Assembly: GCA_965368175.1 (NCBI GenBank)
Contig: CBDULX010000010.1
Span: forward strand, 1 to 30,841
Direction of reading: 5' to 3'
DNA: 30,841 bases
DNA from: CBDULX01 sp965368175
GTDB taxonomy: Bacteria > Pseudomonadota > Gammaproteobacteria > SZUA-229
Positions 24,038 through 30,841 of this stretch are shown here, piece by piece. The position numbers and the translations under genes are program-made. Position 1 is the first letter of the stretch, and each line of letters begins with the position of its first letter. The notes below the pieces were generated by a model. That model saw only the letters and a program-made list of their open reading frames with translations. It was not told where the DNA came from and made no database searches.

Positions 24038-24738
24038 GTAGCGTCGGCCAGCGTGTCCTGAGCATCGGTAGATTTTAGGCTGATCTGTTTCTGGCGACGC
24101 TCTATATTGCGATCAATCAGATTTTTTGCCGCGATAATCAATCCCAGGCCAATGAAGGCACCTGGAGGCAGAATCGCCAGCAGGAATCCGGAATAGTCTT
24201 CAACCAGTACGATGGTCCAGTTTCGGGCGACTTCACCAAACATAATGTGAGCATCTGCCAGCAACGTGCCACGGCCAATCAGTTCGCGCATGGCGCCCAG
24301 AATAATCAGCACCAGCATAAATCCAGCGCCCATCATGAAACCGTCCATTGCCGAGGGCATTACCCGATTTTTCGATGCATAGGCTTCGGCTCGGGCCAGG
24401 ATGCCGCAGTTGGTCACAATAAGTGGAATGAATATGCCCAGCACTTTGTATAATTCAAAGAACCAGGCATTCATGGATAATTCAATGGTGGTAACGATGG
24501 AGGCAATGATCATTACAAACACGGGGACCCGCACTTCCGGGCGTACCCAATGACGGATAATAGACACCACGGTGTTCGACAGCACCAGGGTGAGCATAGT
24601 GGCCAGACCCAGTCCCAGGCCATTGATGACGGTACCGGTAACCGCCAGTAATGGACACAGGCCCAGCAGTTGCACCAGGGCCACATTGTTGTTCCATAAG
24701 CCGTTTTTGCTTAAGGTGTTGTAATTAGTGTCGCTCAT
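24034..24738 (-). CDS. rnfE: Rnf electron transport complex subunit RnfE (RsxE)
   Basis: Membrane subunit of the Rnf complex, 234 aa, with about six helices. It is related to RnfA and to NqrD. It begins [25 protein letters not shown] and contains [29 protein letters not shown], with the cysteines thought to hold an intramembrane 2Fe-2S cluster with RnfA (LCPLL and TNCGI). It overlaps rnfG by 4 bases upstream and nth by 4 bases downstream, as expected for tight coupling. Confidence 0.97.
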   Translation of the reverse strand: MSDTNYNTLSKNGLWNNNVALVQLLGLCPLLAVTGTVINGLGLGLATMLTLVLSNTVVSIIRHWVRPEVRVPVFVMIIASIVTTIELSMNAWFFELYKVLGIFIPLIVTNCGILARAEAYASKNRVMPSAMDGFMMGAGFMLVLIILGAMRELIGRGTLLADAHIMFGEVARNWTIVLVEDYSGFLLAILPPGAFIGLGLIIAAKNLIDRNIERRQKQISLKSTDAQDTLADAT

Positions 24739-25370
24739 GTCTGTGGTTTGCCTAACAGCCGGGTTTTGTTTCGTTCAAAGTATATCAAACTCTGGTGCAC
24801 GGCTTTTACCACGGCCCGTGGGGTTATGGTGGCACCGGTAAACTGGTCGAATACACCGCCATCTCGTTTTACTTTCCAGTTGGCTGAGCTCGGGTTTTGT
24901 ATGGTTTTATCATTAAAACTCAGCACCCAGTCACTGCGTGCCGTTTCAATATAATCCCCCAGCCCCGGAGTTTCCTTGTGGCTGACTACCCGCACACCCG
25001 CGACTCGGCCATCACTATGTATACCCACCAGTAATTTGATAATACCACTGTAACCGTCCGGCGCTACCGGAGAAAAAATAACCGTGGTAACTGTACCCTT
25101 TTTACGTGCCAGGTAAATCGTTGATTTGTTTTTCAGCCCCAGCAATGGATCGGCATCGATCTCAAGACTATCGTGGATCAGGTCGTTATCGTATTCACTG
25201 CTGGGCAGTATCTGATTAAGGCTGCGCAGCATAGCCTTGCGTTCATTGTCTGCGATTTTATCCAGAGTACTCACATAGGTGGTACTGACCAGGCCACTAC
25301 CGATGACCCCGAACAGCATCAACAGGATTCCGGTAAACAGAATCTGTTTGGCGTTATTCATCGTGTTCAC
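24735..25370 (-). CDS. rnfG: Rnf complex subunit RnfG (RsxG), covalent flavoprotein
   Basis: Periplasm-facing flavin subunit, 211 aa, anchored by an N-terminal membrane helix (about 8-30). FMN is attached by phosphoester to the threonine of the TGAT motif, here T181 in [13 protein letters not shown]. Other family segments are [18 protein letters not shown] and the [11 protein letters not shown] region. It passes electrons between RnfD and the Fe-S or flavin centres of the complex. Its start lies inside the end of rnfD (17-base overlap). Confidence 0.97.
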   Translation of the reverse strand: MNTMNNAKQILFTGILLMLFGVIGSGLVSTTYVSTLDKIADNERKAMLRSLNQILPSSEYDNDLIHDSLEIDADPLLGLKNKSTIYLARKKGTVTTVIFSPVAPDGYSGIIKLLVGIHSDGRVAGVRVVSHKETPGLGDYIETARSDWVLSFNDKTIQNPSSANWKVKRDGGVFDQFTGATITPRAVVKAVHQSLIYFERNKTRLLGKPQT

Positions 25371-26439
25371 TGCCGTGTTTGTGATGAGGCAGTTCGTACC
25401 AGTTATGGCCGAAAGCGCGTGGCATGGTGTAGTAATCCAGTAGAGGTGCGGCCATGTTCATCAATAACACCGCGAAGGCGATGCCATCGGGGTAGCCGCC
25501 CCAGGTACGGATAACGAATATCAGCGTACCTATGCCCAGTCCGAAAATCCATCGGCCCCTGGGTGTGGTACTGGCGGTGACCGGGTCGGTGGCAATGAAA
25601 AAAGCGCCCAGCATGATACCGCCGCTGAACAACTGAAAGGTGGGTGGTGCAAAACTGGAATAATCATACAGTGCGAAGATGTTGGACATGATAAACAGTG
25701 CTGCCAATACACCTGCGGGTATCCGCCAGTCGATAACCCGTGCATAAATTAACCACAGGCCGCCACCAAGGAATAGAGCATTGATCCAGTCCCAGCCAAC
25801 GCCACTGATGCTGCTGAACATGGGGCCGTAACTGGCATGCTGGCGAATGTCGTTGATGCTGAGTTCCAGGCCCAGCTGGGTTTTCAGGGTATCCAGTGGC
25901 GTCGCCATACTGATGCTGTCCCAGCTAGCACCCAGGGGCAGGTTGCCGGTGAAAATAAGTTGCAGGGTCTGGCCAAAATTCAGCTGCTGGTAACCCTCGA
26001 TCAGCGGTGGCGCCCATTGGGTCATTTCCTTGGGAAAGGAGATAATGGCTACTACATAACCTACCATGGCTGGATTGAAGGGATTGAAGCCCAGTCCACC
26101 GTATAAATGTTTGGCGACGATAATGGCAAAGGCCGTGGCGATAACGGTTAACCACCAGGGCGCGAGCTGGGGCAGGGCCAGGGCCAGCAGGCAGGCGGTG
26201 AGTATGGCGCTACCATCAGTTAAATAAGGGCGAATCGGACGTTTGCGGATGGAAAGCATCAAGGCTTCACAGGTCAGGGCCACCAGGGTTGCCAGCAGCA
26301 TATTGATCAGCACGCCCCAGCCAAAAAAGTATATGGTGGCCAGGCTGCCGGGAATCATCGCCAGCAGCACTTTGCGCATCACGATATTAACGCTGTTGGT
26401 GGGAGTGGCGTGTGGTGAACTTGCGGTTTTAAAACGCAT
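25354..26439 (-). CDS. rnfD: Rnf complex subunit RnfD (RsxD), covalent FMN membrane protein
   Basis: Integral membrane subunit, 361 aa, with about nine to ten helices, homologous to NqrB. The FMN-binding threonine is T180 in SMATPLDT. KHLYGGLGFNPFNPAMVGYV and the late segment FFIATDPVTASTTPRGRWIFG are family hallmarks. It starts 2 bases after the rnfC stop. A C-terminal tail rich in His ([13 protein letters not shown]) overlaps the rnfG start. Confidence 0.97.
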   Translation of the reverse strand: MRFKTASSPHATPTNSVNIVMRKVLLAMIPGSLATIYFFGWGVLINMLLATLVALTCEALMLSIRKRPIRPYLTDGSAILTACLLALALPQLAPWWLTVIATAFAIIVAKHLYGGLGFNPFNPAMVGYVVAIISFPKEMTQWAPPLIEGYQQLNFGQTLQLIFTGNLPLGASWDSISMATPLDTLKTQLGLELSINDIRQHASYGPMFSSISGVGWDWINALFLGGGLWLIYARVIDWRIPAGVLAALFIMSNIFALYDYSSFAPPTFQLFSGGIMLGAFFIATDPVTASTTPRGRWIFGLGIGTLIFVIRTWGGYPDGIAFAVLLMNMAAPLLDYYTMPRAFGHNWYELPHHKHGSEHDE

Positions 26440-26441
26440 AA

Positions 26442-28112
26442 TTATTGTTTCTTCAGGGCCCGTCGTCGTTGTTCGGCTTCGTCGATCTGTTTTTGCTGAT
26501 CGGCGTTCAGGTTGTCCGTGTTCCGGGGTTCTATACTACTACCTGCTTTTTTGGCTTTTACCCTTTCCAGGGCCGCTTTAATGGCCACTTTTTTAGGGTC
26601 CTCTGCAGGTGTTATCTCGGTGCCGCTTGCTTCGGCCTGTTGTTTTTTCGCCAGCATTTCCTTTTTCTGGCGCAGTTTTTCTTCCCGTTCTTTCTTTTCG
26701 CGTTCCAGTCGCTGCTGGCGGAAGTCGTGGCGGATACGGGCATGGTCAGATTTAGTTTTCTCACGTTCCTGATGCCAGATTTCGGTTTTGGCAAACCGAT
26801 AATACTGAACCAGTGGAATATGGCTGGGACACACATAGGCGCAGCAACCACATTCGATACAGTCGAATAGATGATAGTCCTGCACAGCATCAAAGTTTTT
26901 CGAACTGGCATGCCAGTATAATTGCTGGGGCAGTAGATTGGCCGGACACACCCGGGTGCATTCGCCGCAGCGTATACAGGGCATATGGTTGACGCCCGCA
27001 GTAGCATCTGCCTCTATGGCCAGTATGCAGTTACAGCCCTTGATGATGGGCAGCTGATCGTTATGCAGGCTGAAGCCCATCATGGGTCCCCCCATTACCA
27101 GACGTTCGGCAGATTTCGTATAACCACCACATTGCTCGACCAGTTCAGCTATTGGGGTGCCGATCAGCACCTCCATGTTTTGAGCTTGCAGGATACCCTC
27201 ACCGGACACAGTCACAATTCGTGATATTAACGGCTCACCCAGGTGGATGGCCCGGTGGATGGCCACCGTGGTGCCCAGGTTCTGTACTACTATGCCAATA
27301 TCCACCGGCAGTCCGTTAGAGGGGACTTCCTTATTGGTGAGAACCTTGATTAACTGCTTTTCACCCCCGACCGGGTAATATGTGGGAATGCTGATGACAT
27401 GGATATCCGGGTGCTCATGTTCCATAAGAATATGCTTGAGAGCAGCAATGGCTTCGGGTTTGTTATCTTCTATGGCGATCAGGCACTGCCTGGCCTGAAT
27501 GGCGTGCTGGATAATCTCGACACCTGAAATCACCTGTTCCGGCCGCTCTCTCATCAATCGGTCGTCACAGGTAATATAAGGTTCACATTCGGCGCCATTG
27601 ATGATCAGGGTGTCTATTTGATGCCCTGGCCCCGGATTCAGCTTGACGGCTGTCGGGAAAGCTGCGCCACCCAGACCCACAATACCGGCGTGGCGGATCA
27701 GGTTGCGGATATCCGCAGGTTGCAGGCTCCTGTAATCAGAAACCGGTTCCAGTTTGAACCATTCATCCTTGCCATCAGTTTCGATCACCACCGACAGTGT
27801 CGATAATTTTGAGGGATGGGGGGCAGGATACTCGGCTATATCAATAATGATGCCCGAGCTTGGAGCATGTATCGGGGCACTGACATAACCTATTGGCTGA
27901 GCCAGCATCTGGCCTTTTAACACCCGATCACCCACCGCAACTATCAGTTCACCGGATTCTCCAATATGTTGATGCACGGGGATGGCCAGTTTTTTTGGCA
28001 GCTTTGATAAAGCAATGGCTGTGGTACTGGAAAGAAGCTTTTTGCTATCCAGTTTCAGGCCACCGTGAAAATGCCAGAGTTTCTGAGATTTTGCTGTCAT
28101 AGATTCTGCCAT
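26442..28112 (-). CDS. rnfC: Rnf complex subunit RnfC (RsxC), NADH/flavin and Fe-S subunit
   Basis: Peripheral cytoplasmic subunit, 556 aa, thought to exchange electrons with NADH. The flavin/NADH-binding region has GIVGLGGAAFPTAVKL and INGAECEPYITCDDRLM, followed by a SLBB-like region. Two 4Fe-4S ferredoxin motifs are CIRCGECTRVCP (about 376-387) and CIECGCCAYVCP (about 415-426). The tail beyond 440 is a Lys/Glu/Arg-rich, probably coiled helix (EREKKEREEKLRQKKE), shorter than the long Ala/Lys-rich tail of E. coli RsxC (740 aa). An alternative ATG four codons in is possible; no good Shine-Dalgarno is seen. Confidence 0.97.
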   Translation of the reverse strand: MAESMTAKSQKLWHFHGGLKLDSKKLLSSTTAIALSKLPKKLAIPVHQHIGESGELIVAVGDRVLKGQMLAQPIGYVSAPIHAPSSGIIIDIAEYPAPHPSKLSTLSVVIETDGKDEWFKLEPVSDYRSLQPADIRNLIRHAGIVGLGGAAFPTAVKLNPGPGHQIDTLIINGAECEPYITCDDRLMRERPEQVISGVEIIQHAIQARQCLIAIEDNKPEAIAALKHILMEHEHPDIHVISIPTYYPVGGEKQLIKVLTNKEVPSNGLPVDIGIVVQNLGTTVAIHRAIHLGEPLISRIVTVSGEGILQAQNMEVLIGTPIAELVEQCGGYTKSAERLVMGGPMMGFSLHNDQLPIIKGCNCILAIEADATAGVNHMPCIRCGECTRVCPANLLPQQLYWHASSKNFDAVQDYHLFDCIECGCCAYVCPSHIPLVQYYRFAKTEIWHQEREKTKSDHARIRHDFRQQRLEREKKEREEKLRQKKEMLAKKQQAEASGTEITPAEDPKKVAIKAALERVKAKKAGSSIEPRNTDNLNADQQKQIDEAEQRRRALKKQ

Positions 28113-28128
28113 TTACCAATATGCCGGT

Positions 28129-28689
28129 TCATGCGCTGGGAGCCGTATGCTGCTGTTCTGGTAGTGGCCAGCGCCAGGTTTCCAGGCCGATTTTAACCGG
28201 TTTGATGTGAATGCAGTCAACCGGGCAGGGCGGGATGCACAAATTGCAGCCAGTGCATTCATCTTCAATAACGGTGTGCATCTGTTTGGCGGCACCGAGG
28301 ATGGCATCCACCGGACAGGCCTGAATACACAGGGTGCAACCAATACAGGTTTGCTCATCGATAACGACCACGGTTTTGATTGGCTCATCTTCGAGCTCTT
28401 CGCTCAGAGGAACCGGTTCCACACCTAATAAATCAGACAATGCCAGCATAGTGGTCTCACCCCCGGGTGGACACTGGTTGATATTGGCTTCACCACTGGC
28501 GATGGCCTCAGCATAGGGCCGACAACCCGGGAAAGTGCACTGGCCGCACTGGGTTTGTGGTAGCAGAGCATCGATTTTGTCCACCACCGGATCACCTTCC
28601 ACCTTAAACCGGATAGAGGTATATCCCAGTATTAGTCCAAACAGAGTGGCAATAGTGGCCAGGGTGAAAACAGCTAGGAAAATGGTCAT
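28129..28689 (-). CDS. rnfB: Rnf complex subunit RnfB (RsxB), ferredoxin-like
   Basis: Membrane-anchored Fe-S subunit, 186 aa. It has an N-terminal helix (about 3-25). An Fe-S domain follows, with C48, C51, C56 and C73 (CGQCTFPGC...CPPGG). Two 4Fe-4S ferredoxin motifs follow, with C115/C118/C121/C125 ([12 protein letters not shown]) and C145/C148/C151/C155 ([12 protein letters not shown]). It transfers electrons between ferredoxin and the membrane part. It lies 19 bases after rnfA and 16 bases before rnfC. Confidence 0.97.
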   Translation of the reverse strand: MTIFLAVFTLATIATLFGLILGYTSIRFKVEGDPVVDKIDALLPQTQCGQCTFPGCRPYAEAIASGEANINQCPPGGETTMLALSDLLGVEPVPLSEELEDEPIKTVVVIDEQTCIGCTLCIQACPVDAILGAAKQMHTVIEDECTGCNLCIPPCPVDCIHIKPVKIGLETWRWPLPEQQHTAPSA

Positions 28690-28708
28690 GGAATGATTAT
28701 AAATCCTG

Positions 28709-29287
28709 CTATTTCACCAGCCCGACAAAGCCCATAAAGGCCAGTGACATAATGCCGGCAGTGATTAATGAAATAGCATTACCCTGAAAAATATCCGGCA
28801 CATCCGCAACCGCGATACGTTCCCGGATACCGGCAAACAGGATCAGCACCATTGAAAAACCGACCGCAGCGCCAAATCCATAGAAGGCTGCCTGCAGAAA
28901 GCCCAGTTCTTCCTGGACAATTAGCAGGGCAACCCCCAGTACGGCGCAGTTGGTGGTGATCAGGGGCAGAAAAATACCCAGTACGTTATATAACAGAGGG
29001 CTGGTTTTATGCACCACCATCTCGGTAAATTGCACGACTACGGCGATTACCAGGATAAACATAATGGTACGCAGAAATTCAAGACCCAGAGGAGCCAGAA
29101 TATAGGTATTCACCAGATAGCTGCATACAGATGACAGAGTAAGCACAAAGGTGGTGGCCAGGGCCATCCCGATGGCGGTTTCGAGCTTACGTGACACCCC
29201 CATAAACGGGCACAGGCCAAGAAACTTCACCAGAACAAAGTTATTGACCAGTATGGTGCTGATTAATATGAGTGCATATTCTGTCAT
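28709..29287 (-). CDS. rnfA: Rnf complex subunit RnfA (RsxA)
   Basis: First gene of the rnf operon; membrane subunit of 192 aa with six helices, homologous to NqrE and RnfE. It begins [33 protein letters not shown] and contains [23 protein letters not shown]. The cysteines of LCPFM and TNCAV are the likely ligands of the intramembrane 2Fe-2S cluster shared with RnfE. There is no Shine-Dalgarno before the ATG. A tiny out-of-frame ATG (MAAK, then TGA overlapping the rnfA ATG) is just upstream and may be coincidence. The promoter must lie in the A+T-rich region above 29300, but I cannot assign one. Confidence 0.97.
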   Translation of the reverse strand: MTEYALILISTILVNNFVLVKFLGLCPFMGVSRKLETAIGMALATTFVLTLSSVCSYLVNTYILAPLGLEFLRTIMFILVIAVVVQFTEMVVHKTSPLLYNVLGIFLPLITTNCAVLGVALLIVQEELGFLQAAFYGFGAAVGFSMVLILFAGIRERIAVADVPDIFQGNAISLITAGIMSLAFMGFVGLVK

Positions 29288-29708
29288 TTCGCGGCCATAA
29301 GTTCGTGTGATTTACGTCGTTCGGTCAATATCATGCCTTAAAAGCACTGAAATCATAATTTTCCGTGTAACGGCAAGAAAATTGTAATATGAGCTAAATA
29401 TATACAAATTTCGCCTAAAAGTATCATTCAGAACAACATTCACACATATTACTCCAGTGAACCTGACATAAAGCCCTAGTGAAGAACAGTATATTAGTAA
29501 ATTCAGGAATAAAACACTGTACATCAATTTAATATGTGAATTAGTCCCGTTCATCGTGAGTGGTCTTGATTTAGTCAGGTAATTCTGACTTAATAGATTT
29601 TTTCCCGGAGATAAATAAGCCACTCCAGTGGGATTTATGTCTATCTAGAGTTTTAGGAAACGAGCCAAAGTTACTAGCAATAGCGTGGGAAAATCCGTAA
29701 TGTACGGG
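29288..29708. other. A+T-rich intergenic region upstream of rnfA, no gene found
   Basis: No convincing reading frame on either strand. It must hold the rnfA promoter (minus strand). A partly paired TTAGTCAG/CTGACTTAA hairpin at 29571-29589 is followed by a short T-run. A 5-base hairpin CCGTA-ATG-TACGG (29695-29707) sits directly before the strong terminator. No known RNA family is recognised. Confidence 0.6.
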
Positions 29709-29736
29709 GCCGGCATAAATATGCCGGCTTTTTTTT
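29709..29736 (+). terminator. Strong plus-strand intrinsic terminator without an upstream plus-strand gene
   Basis: GCCGGCAT, loop AAAT, ATGCCGGC, then eight T. The T-run is only on the plus side. The nearest plus-strand gene upstream ends at 19841, almost 10 kb away, so it may end an unrecognised small RNA transcribed from within 29300-29700, or it may be a remnant of a lost gene. Confidence 0.88.
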
Positions 29737-29739
29737 GGC

Positions 29740-29990
29740 CATGGATGGCCTTATGCCGTGAAGGGCAGGACGCCCGAGAACGGCGTGCTCAGGATCACTG
29801 CTCTTCCCAATTGAGTCAAGCGCAGGAGCGGCGTGTTTCGGGTCACTGCAAAAGTAGTTTGAGTCCCTTCGGGACAATTGATTCGCGGGTCCTCTCGGCA
29901 ATTACCGAGCAGTTGCCGAGGAAGCCAGAGCCGAGGAACGGAGACCGAGCGGCGTGCCAAGGGTCACTAGCATTTTCAAAAGAGCAGACC
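29740..29990. repeat. G+C-rich block with three degenerate repeats and several hairpins
   Basis: Three copies of a unit like GAGCGGCGTG-n5-GGTCACTGC occur at 29776-29801, 29826-29849 and 29947-29971. Hairpins are GGGC-n5-GCCC (29763-29775), GTCCC-TTC-GGGAC (29863-29875), and an 8-base stem CTCGGCAA/TTGCCGAG (29894-29920). Base composition is clearly richer in G+C than the DNA on its left. Open frames across it have a residue composition unlike proteins, so I treat it as non-coding: an intergenic repeat or a structured RNA. Confidence 0.6.
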
Positions 29991-30218
29991 CATATGCAGG
30001 AGCAGCATGCGCAGCTTGCCACCATATTCAATAACTATGGCAGGAGTTATAGTTGAGAATCAGGTTAATACCACATCAAAAAACGCATAGATATTTCAAA
30101 TAATTAAGTATTGTCTCCTGTGAATTTCCTGTAATTCCGTAATTAACACGCCAAAATAGTTTTGCACTGGCGTATAAAATAACGTTCAATAGCAACTTTT
30201 TTCCAGGGATATTGGCTC

Positions 30219-30841
30219 ATGATCCACATCGCCACCGCGATCTTTCCGTTGCTACTCGGTATTGGCCTGTTGCTGGTCGGAATCGGGCTACAGGGCACGC
30301 TGCTGCCGCTGCGTGCCAATCTCGAGGGTTTCTCAGTGCCAGTCACCGGGGTGATGATGTCGGCTTACTTTCTGGGTTTCATCGTTGGTACTTTTCTGTG
30401 TCCGAAGCTTATCCGCCGGGTTGGTCATATCCGGGCCTTTACTGCTTTGGCTGCTATTACAGCTGCGGCTGCCATCGGTCATGGAGTAATCTTTGACCCT
30501 GTATCCTGGACTGTGCTGCGTATCATCACCGGCACTGCCATGGTGGGCCTCTACATGGTGATCGAGAGCTGGCTGAATGTCATTGCTCCCAACGAGAGCC
30601 GTGGTCGTTATTTTGCCGTTTATACCATTACTACTCTTATTGCCCTGGCTCTGGGCCAGTATCTGTTGCTGCTCGACCCCATCGATGGCTATCGATTATT
30701 TAGCTTAACCGCGATGTTGGTGGCTCTGGCGGTAGTACCGATGGCTCTGACCCGCATCAGCCAACCGGCAATGGTGGTCACTTCCAGCGTGGGGCTGCGC
30801 GATCTTTACCATAGCAGTCCGCTTGGGGTGGTTGGCACCCT
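30219..30841 (+). CDS. MFS transporter, YcaD-like (3' partial)
   Basis: The frame opens with ATG at 30219 and runs to the window end without a stop (207 codons visible). The protein starts MIHIATAIFPLLLGIGLLLVG and shows at least six hydrophobic helices. Between helices 2 and 3 is the basic loop CPKLIRRVGHIRAF, the MFS motif-A position. The segment GTAMVGLYMVIESWLNVIAPNESRGRYFAVYT is characteristic of the YcaD-like branch of small-solute exporters. AGGGA about eight bases before the ATG is a fair Shine-Dalgarno. Substrate unknown. The sequence is somewhat richer in G+C than the A+T-rich region upstream. Confidence 0.88.
   Translation, partial: MIHIATAIFPLLLGIGLLLVGIGLQGTLLPLRANLEGFSVPVTGVMMSAYFLGFIVGTFLCPKLIRRVGHIRAFTALAAITAAAAIGHGVIFDPVSWTVLRIITGTAMVGLYMVIESWLNVIAPNESRGRYFAVYTITTLIALALGQYLLLLDPIDGYRLFSLTAMLVALAVVPMALTRISQPAMVVTSSVGLRDLYHSSPLGVVGT

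Noticed and set aside
29266..29310. Four-codon leader peptide overlapping the rnfA start
   Set aside because: Too short to support, no Shine-Dalgarno, and likely chance.
29860..29925. tRNA-like hairpins
   Set aside because: The stems do not form a cloverleaf and there is no proper T-arm or acceptor stem.
29674..30031. Open frames of 60-75 codons on the minus strand
   Set aside because: These are mirror frames through the same repeat block; no family and no ribosome-binding site.
29685..30056. Open frame of 123 codons on the plus strand
   Set aside because: It runs through the terminator and the G+C-rich repeat block, has no ribosome-binding site, and the translation is not protein-like.
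30212..30496. Open frame of 94 codons on the plus strand
   Set aside because: It is the wrong frame of the MFS gene; the frame from 30219 gives clear membrane helices and runs to the window end.

Overview
The window looks like chromosomal DNA of a gammaproteobacterium. Evidence for this is an rnfABCDGE-nth operon in the E. coli order, an alpha-2-macroglobulin/PBP1C pair, yadG/yadH-type ABC genes, and a Mak-type fructokinase. The genus cannot be fixed from sequence alone. The DNA has moderate G+C, contains several dispersed palindromic repeats, and shows no phage or insertion-sequence genes. No tRNA, rRNA or CRISPR array was seen.

Layout. (1) 1-5083 is a vitamin B12 uptake and activation locus: a TonB-dependent receptor (5' end cut by the window), its own TonB, a convergent btuD-btuC ABC pair, and a PduO-type cobalamin adenosyltransferase. 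A ROK fructokinase (mak) follows directly. No btuF, exbBD or cobalamin riboswitch is visible. (2) 6051-14066 is a two-gene envelope unit, a thioester-containing alpha-2-macroglobulin (1894 aa) followed by penicillin-binding protein 1C. (3) 14133-16650 (minus) is a signalling operon: a GAF protein, a receiver fused to a CheC-like phosphatase domain, and a PAS-GGDEF diguanylate cyclase with an I-site. (4) 16801-19841 holds yadGH (minus) divergent from a TetR regulator and a co-oriented hypothetical gene. A palindrome that may be the TetR operator lies in between, and a strong terminator closes the region. (5) 19921-22784 (minus) holds a small HMA-like protein, a membrane-anchored stand-alone glutamate-synthase-like FMN/Fe-S protein, and a secreted EGKCG-repeat protein. 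The last resembles the precursors of copper-binding RiPPs (HvfA/bufferin type). (6) 22959-29287 (minus) is the Rnf electron-transport operon, with nth and a DUF1841 gene at its end. (7) 29288-30218 has no convincing gene. It holds an A+T-rich stretch, a strong plus-strand terminator with no plus-strand gene before it, and a G+C-rich block with hairpins and three degenerate repeats. (8) From 30219 to the window end is the start of an MFS transporter.

How the parts work together. The receptor, TonB and BtuCD would import cobalamin, which the adenosyltransferase turns into the coenzyme form. The macroglobulin and PBP1C probably form a periplasmic trap-and-repair unit. The GAF/receiver-CheC/GGDEF operon would turn a sensed signal into c-di-GMP. 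Rnf links NADH/ferredoxin redox to ion transport, and its gene order continues into nth as in enterobacteria. The most unusual items are the EGKCG-repeat protein, which has no modification enzymes next to it, the receiver-CheC fusion with one intact and one decayed catalytic motif, and a four-copy palindromic repeat family. One copy of that family supplies the stop codon of the DUF1841 gene.
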